Shown here: positions 1-9,900 of the stretch, one piece after another | Position numbering within the stretch: the first letter of the stretch is position 1 | Layout of the letters: every line of letters begins with the position of its first letter | NCBI GenBank assembly: GCA_026545225.1 | Contig: CM048850.1 | Span: forward strand, 1,674,001 to 1,738,000 | Direction: 5' to 3' | Length of the DNA stretch: 64,000 nt | Source: Cornus controversa | Taxonomy: Eukaryota; Streptophyta; Magnoliopsida; Cornales; Cornaceae | Program-made: the position numbers and the translations under genes | Notes under the pieces: generated by a model | The model's database searches: none | The model's input: the letters and a program-made list of their open reading frames with translations, nothing else | Told to the model about the DNA's origin: nothing

Positions 1-911
1 CTTGAATTCTGTAGGTGGTATTGTTGAAAATTGCCTTTTTCGCATGTTCTTAGGCACTACTTTGGAATCCAAGTAAGTACTTTTTTTTTCTTTTCGTTTA
101 TTTATATTTTTCTTTTCTTAGATTAGGAAAACATAGATTTTTGTTTTAGGTTGATAACTTTTTGGATGAGAACTTTAGGATAGAATAACTTAGAAATAGC
201 CTTAGGGTCACACTTTCTTCAAGTTTATTTTATATTTTATTTTATTTTCTCTAATTTAAAAAAAAAAAAAAGAAGAAAGACCACACACTCACTCACTTTT
301 TATTTTTATTTTATTTTTGTTTTTATGGTGTGTTTTGTTTGTGCATTTTAATTTAGCATTTTTGCATTAAAATTTTAGTAAGGGCACAAATCCCCAACAA
401 GATAAGGATTGGATTTCATCACCAATTCCTTGCCCAACTAGGTTAAAAATCTCCTTGCATTTGTCTATCCCAAGCCAAATTTAGTTTAAATTTAAAATCA
501 AGTAGACATTGGCCATAGGAATTCATATAGCTTATAGGACCCTCTTGGACAGAGTTAACTTTTGGTAACTCCAGTGAGCACCTTCCAACTTCACAATGTC
601 TAGAAAAGTTCCGAGGAGATTGGTTTTTAAGTGGGACCATTTGTGACCTCTCCAATCTATCTTAGAAACTTTCCTGGTTGTGTTGTTGGTGGGGCTTAAC
701 TGGTAATCCTCTAGTTCCTCTGAAAGGGAGTAGAAGCTGTCTAATTAGGTAAGAATTATTTTGGAACTAGTCCAGATAATTCTTTAGGAAAATAAATAAA
801 AAAAAAAAATTAAAATAGAAATCACTAACCTTGAATTAAATTTGAAAAATAAATAAATAAATAAATTTTGCTTGTTTATTTGGTTGGTGTTTTTGTGAGT
901 CATTTTAGTGT
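1..911 (+). other. Noncoding leader of element B
   Basis: AT-rich sequence with no supported gene, upstream of the gag start at 912. No tRNA-Asp-like primer binding site is visible, although A has its site about 280 bp before gag and C about 140 bp before. B's leader is therefore longer than theirs, or its site lies outside the window. Poly-A and poly-T tracts occur near 81-90, 256-270 and 796-810. Confidence 0.55.
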
Positions 912-3425
912 ATGTTAGGTTGTCGATCTCTGAATCCAGAGTTGCTTCCATTAGATCTTGAGATTGAGAGAACCTTTCGAAAGGGTGTGAAAAATTCTAG
1001 TGTTAGAGATCCTTCTTTACCCAAGATGGCAGATCCCGTTGAAACTAAATCCCTTAAGGACTATTACACTCCCGTGCAGATTACAAATCCGTCTTGCGTT
1101 GTGTTACCTGCTACCCAACAGGGACATTTTGAGATAGGGGCGGCGGTAATTAATTTACTGCCCACTTTTAGAGGTCTTAGTTCTGATGACCCATACCTCC
1201 ATGTTAAGGAATTTCTAGAGATTTGCTCCACACTACATTTTCAACATATTTCTGAGGAGTCAATTAAATTGCAGTTATTTCTATTCTCTTTGAAAGAGAA
1301 AGCAAAATCTTGGTTATACTCACTGAAACCCGCGTCTGTCAATTCATGGGATGGGTTATGCACCAAATTTCTTACCAAGTTCTTTCCCATACACAAAACT
1401 AACGCCCTTCGTCGAAATATCATGCAATTTACTCAAAAAGAGGGTGAGGAGTTTTACATATGTTGGGAAAAATTTAACGATCTTCTCCTTAAGTGTCCCC
1501 ATCATGGTTTTGCCAAGTGGTAATTAGTTCAATTCTTTTATGAGGGGTTGTCACCCCATAATCGTCAACTAATTGAGTAACGAGGTGGGGTAGAATTTAT
1601 GTCTAAGAATGAGGATGAAACATGGAAATTTCTTGATGCATTGTCAGAGAACTCTCAACAATGGGAGTACTCAGGGAGGGTTGAAAGGAGTGGTCTATCA
1701 ATGCTCTCAGAACCCAAAAAGGGAGGAATTTATGAGGTCCGAGAGGAAACCGATTTGAGTGCGAGGATAGCTAGTCTAACTAGGAAAGTGGAGGCTATAG
1801 AGACGAGTAAAGGAAGTAATTCGTCTGTTTGTGCAGTTAGTGAGGTGTGTCAATTATGTGAGAGTTTTTCTCATACGGCTAAAACTTGTCCATCTATTGC
1901 ATCTTTTCATGAGTGTATAGCCGAACAAGCCAATGCACTCAATTCCTATAAGAAACCATTTGACAGCCCATATTCTGACACATATAATCCTAATTGGAAT
2001 AACCACCCTAATTTTCCTTGGAGGCAAGAACAACCTCGGAACAACCAAGGGGTGCAACCACAATTTTCATATCCTTCCATGTCCCAAAATGCCCCTCTGT
2101 ATGTTCCTCCACCTCAACAGAGACCAACTTTAGAGGATACTCTCCAACAGTTCATGCAACAGACCAGTCAATCAATTTCTAAGTTAGAAATGCAAATAGG
2201 TCAATTAGCCACTGTTGTAGGAGAGAGGGAGAAAGGAAAGTTTCCTAGTCAACCTGTGCCTAACCCAAAGGGCCAGTTTCATATTAGTGACCCGTCCACT
2301 TCTGGTTCACATGAGCAGGTTCACTCTATCACAACTCTAAGATCAGGTAAACAAGTTGATAATGGAGTCCAAATGTCTATACATAGTGAGAAAATTGAAA
2401 AGGACCATGTTAGCAATTTAGGAAGGGAGGACAAAACTACATCTGAAGTTGAATCAGAAATTTAAGTCCCTAGTCTTGACCCACCATCTCCAATAAGTCC
2501 ACCAGTTAGGAACTTTGTTCCTACTGCACCATATCCTCAAAGACTTCAAAAGCCTAAGAAGGGGAATCACTATAACGAGATTATGGAAGTGTTTAAACAA
2601 GTCAAAATTAATATTCCATTTCTCGATGCAATTCAACAGATCCCCTCTTATGCAAAATTCTTGAAAGACTTGTGTACGGTCAAACGTGGCTTGAATGTGC
2701 ATAAGAAAGCCTTCCTCAATGAGCAAGTTAGCTCAATCATCCAACATCGCACTCCACCTAAATTTAAGGATCCTGGATGTCCAACAATTTCATGTACCAT
2801 AGGTGATCAAACAATTGAGCAAGCTTTGCTTGACTTGGGTGCGAGTGTCAACTTGTTACCTTACTCTGTTTATGAGCAACTAGGTCTTGGTGAGTTGAAA
2901 CCCACGAATGTGGTACTCCAATTAGCAGATTGTTCAGTTAAAGTACCTCGTGGTGTTATTGAGGATGTGCTCCTTCAGGTTGATAAATTCTTCTTTCCTG
3001 TAGACTTTATTGTCTTAGACACTCAACCTGTAGCTAATCCTACTAGCCAGATTCCTATCATCTTAGGTCGTCCATTCCTAGCCACTTCAAATGCTTTAAT
3101 CAACTGTAGGAATGGTGTTGTGAAACTCTCTTTTGAAAATATGTCGGTTGAGCTTAATATTTTTAACGTAAACCGACAATCACCAGACTCTGAGGATATT
3201 TGTGAGTTAAATTTAATAGAGAGTCTAGGTCAGAATACTTTTATTTATGCTGGTTATAAGGACCCTTTAGAGGCAAACCTAACTAATTTTGGCTGTGATT
3301 TTGATACTGATAGTGCCTGTAAAAATGCGAATGCTTTAGTGGATGTGAATGTTTCCTTAAATTCAGTCCATTTTATAGACACCAAAAAATGGAAAGTCAA
3401 GATGGAAAGTCTAGGTATCGGTTGA
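912..3425 (+). pseudogene. gag-protease polyprotein of element B, three in-frame stops
   Basis: Gag packages element RNA; the aspartic protease matures the polyprotein. One reading frame runs from ATG 912 to the stop at 3423-3425 without a frameshift, but it is closed at 1521-1523, 1578-1580 and 2463-2465. The start is chosen because A and C begin with the same M-x-G-x-R-S pattern. Visible parts are a retrotransposon gag domain (about residues 90-200), a CX2CX4HX4C zinc knuckle (CQLCESFSHTAKTC, about residue 314), a proline/glutamine-rich linker, and a protease with the motif [12 protein letters not shown] (near nt 2826-2861). The frame ends shortly after the protease region, where A continues into reverse transcriptase. 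What remains is a gag-PR relic. Confidence 0.88.
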
Positions 3426-3572
3426 GTTATTGACCTATTTGGTCATCATTATACATTATTAGTTTTAGGATTTATAGCTCTTGCGTCTTTTTATTTTTAG
3501 TTTGTGTATTTAATTTTCAATTTTTCTTTAAAAAAAAAAATTCATCATGATCCGGTATAGCCGCCTATTCTC

Positions 3573-3775
3573 TGACTATGTATGTAGTACCAATTCTACA
3601 ATTTGTGATATGATTGATAAAGTTGATGATTTCCGTTTATTAAAGTCTGGTTTCGATACCCAATACTGTCGAGATTGCTTCAACATAGTATGACTTTAAT
3701 AAAGAAAGGCAACCCCTTTATACTCTATACGTTAGCGTATCTGGATAATCAATATCTTATCACATATACATCTTG
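3573..3775 (+). other. Conserved structured 3' noncoding domain, copy in B
   Basis: A noncoding block closely matching 15093-15290 of element A. Stem 1 pairs TTTATTAAAGTC (3636-3647) with GACTTTAATAAA (3692-3703), 12 bp. An inner stem pairs 3663-3669 with 3685-3691. A small hairpin AAAGG/CCTTT follows at 3705-3719. Stem 3 pairs 3720-3727 with 3733-3740 around the loop TACGT, with one mismatch. The stems differ in sequence from A's copy but pairing is largely kept, which points to a functional RNA structure. Its role is unknown. Confidence 0.75.
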
Positions 3776-3950
3776 AAAAATTGGGACCCACCAGTTCAGA
3801 GAATGGGGAGCAAAGTAGTACCCGTGGTTTTCACCTAAAGATTAGGTTTAAAAATAAATAAATTTACTTTCTGTTTCATATTTATTTTCACCCATGTTAT
3901 TTTACTTGGTCGTTGGAGTATAGTCGTTGTTTTGACAGGATGTAGCATCC

Positions 3951-4102
3951 AAGTTTGGGGGAGTGGCCTCATTACCTTCATGCTATTAGTTTGCTCTATT
4001 TTCTTGCCACTACTCCCGTTTTCTGGTAATATTGTTCTAACCCTTCTTTATGCTTCGATTGGGTGTACATTGAGGATAATGTACAGTTTAAGTTTGGGGG
4101 TG
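3951..4102 (+). promoter_or_regulatory. Two internal polypurine-tract-like motifs and a hairpin in B
   Basis: AAGTTTGGGGG occurs at 3951-3961 and again as AAGTTTGGGGGTG at 4090-4102. The second is identical to the polypurine tract directly before the 3' LTRs of A and B. Just upstream of it is a hairpin: TGTACATTG (4064-4072) against TAATGTACA (4077-4085), with an AGGA tetraloop. The equivalent hairpin and motif occur in A at 15532-15567. These could act as internal (central) plus-strand priming sites; this is inferred from sequence only. Confidence 0.5.
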
Positions 4103-4599
4103 AGGCGATGCTTTTTTTATGTGCTTTATTGCAATGTGGGAAAAATTTTTATGAAAATTTTCTTGTTCTAGGACTTTTGGTTATTTGATTTTCTTAGTTT
4201 TTTATTTATTTTCTTTTGTTTTATTTTTAGATAGGATGTTTTAACATTTTTTTAAGAGATTAATACTCTATGTAGGTGCTTAACTTGCAATTTTTGAGTA
4301 TGTTTAAATTTTTAGAAACTATGGTTTGAATTAGTGGTTTAAATCATTGTTTGCATTGACATGCCTTGGGGTGATTGGTTTTAGTTTCCTCACATGCACA
4401 GGCACACTAGCATAATCTTATAGGGTATAAACTTTGGCTTTGAGTTGTTGGGTTACATATACTTGATATTAATTGGTATCCCTTGAGAATGAGTATCGAT
4501 GATGTGATTTACATGACTTCAATGAAAAAAAAATGAAAAAAAAAAAAGAAGAATATGTGATGAATAGAAAATCAATTTGATCCTTTTCATAAGTAACCG

Positions 4600-4830
4600 G
4601 GCCTCTATGCCTCAGGAAGCGCGGAGTGTTCGCGTCAAAAATGAAAAAGGTGAGAAAAGATTAGCATTGGTTGTCTTGATTTGTAGTCTGACTGATTCGA
4701 GTAATTAGGTTCTTCGGGGTGTCTTAACGCCTAGTGCCCTAAAGCCATCTGGTTTGGGAGTCACTGATTAAAAGCTTGCTACATGGGTCTTTCAGAAAGC
4801 TTAATAGATCAAGACATTGCACAACCAATA
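4600..4830 (+). other. Second conserved 3' noncoding block, copy in B
   Basis: No coding potential. Shared stretches with A at 16030-16250 include TCTATGCCTCA, a CTTCG-GGGTG/CGCCTA region, GCCCTAAA followed by GGTTTGGGAGTCA, GCTACATGGG, and CATTGCAC. The CCCTAAA...TGGTTTGGG part can fold back on itself in both copies. It is followed at 4840-4870 by poly-A and TA-rich simple sequence, then about 350 bp in which I see nothing else. Confidence 0.5.
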
Positions 4831-5220
4831 AAGCAATGAAAAAAAAATGAAAAAAATATATATATATATGAAAAAGTCATGTATTCATGTCTGGAAGTAT
4901 GATTTCAATAAGGGGAGCTAGTGAGTTGAAGGGGTATGTGACTTAATATATTCAGAGCTGAGTTATGCTACATGAGATGATTGCTAGTTCACTATTCACG
5001 AGGGAGCTAGAATTGGTTACTTTGAGATATGTTGAGGTGAATTATGCATGGGGACCATTACTTTGAATTATGGAATTCAAAATTTTGAAATTATTCTTGA
5101 ATGCAAGTTTGTAACTATATGTTGTAATCTTCTTTTTTATTAATGTTTAAACAGAAATTTTGAATGTTTGTGGGTAGCATTTCTGGAAACCCTCACGAGA
5201 CTATAACTCGTCCACTAGGG

Positions 5221-5225
5221 GGAAC
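5221..5225. repeat. Target site duplication GGAAC, left copy, of element A
   Basis: The five bases before A's 5' LTR (GGAAC) are repeated exactly after its 3' LTR at 18096-18100. This fixes the element's boundaries and shows integrase-mediated insertion into B. Confidence 0.95.
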
Positions 5226-5410
5226 TGATAAGTGTTCAATTCTATGCATTTGAACCCTCTTTATTGCATATGTTAGTTCCGTTTTTGCGTTTACCGAGAT
5301 ATGTTTATGGTATTTTTGTGTTTTTGATGTATTGCAGGTATTGGAGTAAATGGAGCAAAGTTAGAAGCTTTCTGCAGTCAAGAGATGAAATCAGAAAATG
5401 TTGCCAAGGC

Positions 5411-5526
5411 ATTTCGATCAATCGAGATGTGGATTTCGATCAATCGAGATTTCGATTGATCGAAATCTCATTTCGATTGATCGAAATCTCGATCAATCGA
5501 AATGCAATTTCGATCAATCGAAATGC
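5411..5526. repeat. TTTCGATTGATCGAAA palindrome array in A's 5' LTR
   Basis: Six copies of a 15-16 bp inverted repeat, with arms TTTCGAT and ATCGAAA around TG or CA, lie in both orientations. Neighbouring copies can also pair with each other, giving longer near-perfect stems. The same array is in the 3' LTR at 16861-16976. The array lies about 130 bp upstream of the LTR's TATA-rich stretch. Confidence 0.9.
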
Positions 5527-5649
5527 TGCAGAGCCCACTTGGCCACTTGCTCACCTGCTCTCCCACTTGCAACAAAATCCCCCTTTTTGCACGACTTAGG
5601 GGGATTGTCTGACTTGAACAAGACTTTTGGGGGCCTTCTTGATACAAGA

Positions 5650-5678
5650 GATATATATAATGATATATATATATATAT
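5650..5678 (+). promoter_or_regulatory. Candidate TATA region of A's LTR promoter
   Basis: A run of ATATATATAA followed by repeated AT dinucleotides. It sits upstream of a purine-rich leader (about 5750-5800) and is a plausible start region for the genomic RNA. TATA content is the only direct evidence. Confidence 0.45.
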
Positions 5679-6650
5679 GGTGGGCCCAAAGGAGCCAAAA
5701 AGCATACAAAAAGTACCAAAAGCCACATATCTCATATCTCTCAACATACACATCAGAAGAAGAAAAGAGAGACCTTCGGGAGAGGAAGAGAAAAGCTGAA
5801 CCAGACCAAGAAGCTTCATTCTCTTCATCAATGGAAGGGTGCAAGGCAACCATGAGCAACTAACTCTTCTACTAGGGTGTTGGTTTCAACCCCTAGCCAT
5901 GTAAACTTGTTCATCTTTGTAGCTCTTGGGGATTTGTAATTAAATGTTGATTATTTAGCCTAGTGATTATGTACACAAATAAATTTCTTATATATATTCA
6001 TTTGATATGGAATTTATTCTTGTCTTAGAGTAGGTTTTGTCACTTGAATGCACAACATTTGCATATTCCACAAGAAGTGCAAATGATGGCTAGATAATGG
6101 TGTTTAAATGAATGTGTGATGCTAGTTTGTATAGACCATGCCAAGACAAGGTAGTTTGGATGCATGTAGTGTTTACGTAGAGAGTAGAGTAATTAGGTAG
6201 TTAGTTAGGTTGAAGAGCTATGCTTGTTGAAGATGGATTATGATAGGTTAGCACACACATTGATCTTTTGATATGTCATTGAGGTCACAAGCCTAATGAC
6301 ATTGTTAGGCATTTAATTAATGAATCCCATGCTTGCTACACTTATGAACATGTGAATGGCTAGTGGTGGAAACCAACCCTAGTTCTCTCTCCCAACTTTA
6401 CTCTTTAATTTTATCGTCATTTCATTTACGCAATAGTTTTAAACACAAAACCAAAAACCTGTTTCTTTAGAATTAAAGTAGAATTAATCTTTCTTTATGA
6501 AAATTAACGACTAGTCCTCGTGGGATCGATACCCTCTATATAGAACCTTATCTACAAAGATTCGTGCTCTTGCGAGTGGTTAAATTATATTTTGATAAAA
6601 GGGCAAAATTAAGCTTACAATATAATTTAGTTCCGACCACATCAAAATTT

Positions 6651-6668
6651 TGGCGCCGTTGCCGGGGA
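6651..6668 (+). promoter_or_regulatory. Primer binding site of A (tRNA-Asp type)
   Basis: TGGCGCCGTTGCCGGGGA lies six bases after the 5' LTR. It is complementary to the 3' end of plant tRNA-Asp, the usual minus-strand primer for Athila/Tat-type elements. A leader of about 260 bp without a gene follows, up to the gag start at 6930. Confidence 0.93.
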
Positions 6669-6929
6669 CTACGGTTTAATTGTCGCCATTGGAAGATTAA
6701 ATCTGGTTTAATTCTTAGGCTAGAAATTCTTTCATTCTTTTTGTATATATCTTGTTCTTATATCTCAAACTTCTTGATTTTAGGTATACCACATTGCGGG
6801 CATCTAGAAGAATTCAAATTGGAACCCTTTGTGAGTATAACTTCAAAAATTGGTGGTTTGAATCATTCACATTCTTTTGTATATATTATTGTTATTTTGT
6901 GTGTAGAGGTGCTGTTCAATTGTTAATGC

Positions 6930-9900
6930 ATGCTAGGTAGACGGTCATTGTCACTTCCTTTGCTTCCTTGTAATAGTGAACTTGAACGAACATTTAGACA
7001 ACGTAGAGGAACCTCTAGGGACCCTATTTTGCCTAGAACTGAAAACATGGAACCAAATGAGAGACAACCTCCCAGTCTACCTCCTTTTAATCATGAACAA
7101 TCGCCTCCACCACCACCTCCTCAAGGAGAGTTGCTTATGGACTTTTACCTTCCGACTACATTTGAAGTACCTTCGTGTATTCAATTTCCGGATGTAGCGG
7201 CAAATCAATTTGAAATAAAGTCCTCCACCCTCAACCTTCTTAACAGCTTTCACGGTCTTCCTAATGAGGATCCATACCGGCACTTAGATTACTTCTTTTC
7301 CGTGTGTTCCACCATTCGTGTACCACACTTTACGGAGGATGATCTAAAGCTACGTATGTTTCCATTTTCCCTAAAAGATAAGGCTAGAAGTTGGTTCAAT
7401 TCCCTAGAACCCAACTCAATCCATTCTTGGGCGGAAATGCAAATAGAGTTCTTAAAAAAATACTTCCCAATGGGTAAGACAAGTGATATTCGGCGAGCAA
7501 TCACCGGATTCACCCAAATTGACCAAGAACAATTCCATGAGACGTGGGAGAGGTTAAAAGATCTCTTAAAATCTTGTCCGCATCATGCTGTCCCAAAATG
7601 GCAGCTAGTGCAAAGTTTTTATGATGGGGTGAGTGAGCAACATAGACAAATGATAGACTCCGCGTGTGGGGGTGGGTACCTTTTGAAAAGCCCCGATGAG
7701 GCATGGAAACTTTTTCAATCCCTAAGCAACAATTCAGCTCAACGCTCCTCCACTAGGAAAGGGAAGGCCACCCAACCTTGTAGAGGAGTGCATGAGATTT
7801 CACGGGTAGATGAGGTAGCCATGCACGTAGAAGCCTTGTCCCGAAAAATGGATTTAATCATGAAAAATGGGCTGCCTATTCCTAACCAATCTGTCCAAAA
7901 TCAGGAGGGGTGTTCGTTTTGCTATAGCACTTCGCATTTTGTGCGAGATTGTCCTATTGCCGGGCAATCTCCCGATTATGCTCAAGAGCAAGCGAATGCC
8001 TTGTACGCTAAACAAATGAATGATCCATATTCGAACACGTACAATCCTGGTTACAAGAACCATCCGGCTTTTTCATGGAAGAATCAAGAATCAAGTCCCT
8101 CTTTCCAAGGGCAAAGTTCTTTTAATTCCCAATCTCAACAGCCTCTTTATAGGCCAAACCCTCAACCTTACAATCAAAGATCAAATTACCAACAACCACC
8201 ACCTCCTCCAAGAAGCCAAAGCTTTGAAGAACGAGTGATAAGCAATCTTGAGGCCAACACCCGCTTATTGCAAACTCACTCTCAATCAATCTCTAAGCTT
8301 GAGGCCAATGCTCAATCTATGGCTAGGTTAGAAGCTCAAATCGGGCAACTAGCTAATGCCTTAAATAGAAGGGAGGAAGGTAAGTTGCCAAGTCAACCGG
8401 TGGCGAATCCCAAGGGTGTGCATATGATTGAAGATCCATCATCTTCAACTTGTAATGCTCCTCCAGAGCAAGTTCAATCAATCACAACCTTGAGGAGTGG
8501 TAAAATCATTAACTCCAAGGTAGGGGAGGAAGAGAGAAAGGAATTTCAAGAGCAACCTAAAAATCCAAAAGAATCCCAATTAAATCCAAAATTGTTTCCG
8601 TTAAATCCAAATTTGCAAAATATCCCTTCAAATCCAAAAGGAAAGGCAAGTGAAGTTGTGTCATCATCGATTCCAAATCTTGACACCTCTTATGAACCTC
8701 CGGTTCCTTTTCCTCAACGATTGAAGGAACCTTCTCATTTCGGGAAGCAAGGAGAGAAAATCCAAGACATGATGGAGATCTTCAAACAAGTAAAGATCAA
8801 TCTCCCTCTCCTTGATGCTATTCGACAAATTCCCTCTTATGCGAAATTCTTGAAGGACTTATGCACTCAAAAGCGCAAATCTAGGAATAATGTTCCTAAG
8901 AAAGTCCTCTTAACTGAGCACATAAGCTCCATTTTCCAACACCAAGCCCCTCCTAAATTCAAAGATCCGGGTGCTCCGACCATTTCGTGCACCATCGGAA
9001 ATCAATCTTTTGAAAAAGCACTTCTTGACCTAGGGGCTAGTGTCAATTTGCTTCCATTCTCAGTTTACCAACAACTAGGTTTGGGGGAACTCAAGCATAC
9101 CACGGTTGTGTTGCAACTTGCCGACCGTTCGGTGAAGCAACCACGTGGCATCATTGAGGATGTCATCATTCAAGTGGACAAATTCTATTTCCCGGTGGAC
9201 TTCATAGTCCTTGACACGGAACCGGTCCAAAATCCGAATCATCATATTCCTATCATTCTAGGTCGTCCATTCTTGGCCACGGCAAACGCTTGCGTTAATT
9301 GCCGTACTGGAGTGATGGACATCTCTTTTGGGAATATGAAAGTCCACTTGAACATCTTCAATGCTTCCCACCACACACCCGACGATGAAAGTGAGTGCTT
9401 TTGTGTCGATGTTGTGGACGACCTTGTTCAAGAAGCACTTCCTTCTATTCTTTCCACGGACCCTTTAGAGGCATGCCTAAATCATTTTAACTATGACGAT
9501 TTTGACATTGAGCAATCCATATGTGAAGTCAATTCCATGCTCGATGTTAATACTGTCATGGATTTGCCTAAGTGGAGAGTTTCGAGAGAACCCTTGCCCC
9601 CTTTGCCCAAAACTCCCCAAACTCCTTCTTTAATTTCCCCACCACAACTTGAGCTCAAGCCTCTTCCAGCTACACTCAAGTATGTTTTCTTGGGCGCAAA
9701 TGAGACCCTTCCAGTCATTATTGCTTCCAATCTCACAAATGCTCAAGAATTGGAACTCATAAAGGTGCTCAAAGAGCACAAAGAAGCAATAGGATGGAGT
9801 GTGGTAGATCTTAAGGGAATAGACCCTTCTGTTTGTATGCATCGCATACACTTGGAAGAGGATGCAAAGACCTCAAGGGAGGCACAACGTCGATTGAATC

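Larger units (their letters stand above)
1..5225 (+). mobile_element. Athila-like element B, left part (5' end lies before the window)
   Basis: This is the left part of an older Ty3/gypsy element of the Athila type. It holds a noncoding leader, a broken gag-protease frame and a 3' noncoding tail. It stops at the GGAAC where element A was inserted and resumes at 18101, ending in its own polypurine tract and 3' LTR. Reverse transcriptase, RNase H, integrase and a second ORF are absent: compared with A, about 5.3 kb between the end of the protease region and the 3' noncoding domain is missing. The assignment rests on the gag and protease similarity to A and C and on the shared 3' noncoding blocks. 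The 5' LTR is not in the window. Confidence 0.88.
5226..6644 (+). repeat. 5' LTR of element A (1,419 bp)
   Basis: Starts TGATAAG and ends CATCA, directly before the primer binding site. It contains a palindrome array (5411-5526), a TATA-rich promoter region (5650-5678) and a candidate AATAAA signal at 5978-5983. The 3' LTR (16676-18095) is nearly identical. Short open frames inside it occur in both LTRs but translate the palindrome array and simple sequence, and I do not call them genes. Confidence 0.96.

Noticed and set aside
3636..3740. tRNA or tRNA-like structure in the conserved 3' domain
   Set aside because: There is no acceptor-stem/CCA arrangement, no B-box (GGTTCGANTCC) and no anticodon-arm geometry, despite several stems.
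3932..4171. A hydrophobic 79-codon frame in B's 3' region
   Set aside because: It spans polypurine-tract-like motifs and a conserved hairpin, and element A does not preserve the frame at the matching place.
5264..5863. Overlapping open frames of 78-133 codons in A's LTRs, repeated at 16675-17313
   Set aside because: They translate the palindrome array and TA-rich promoter region, overlap on both strands, and recur only because both LTRs are the same sequence.
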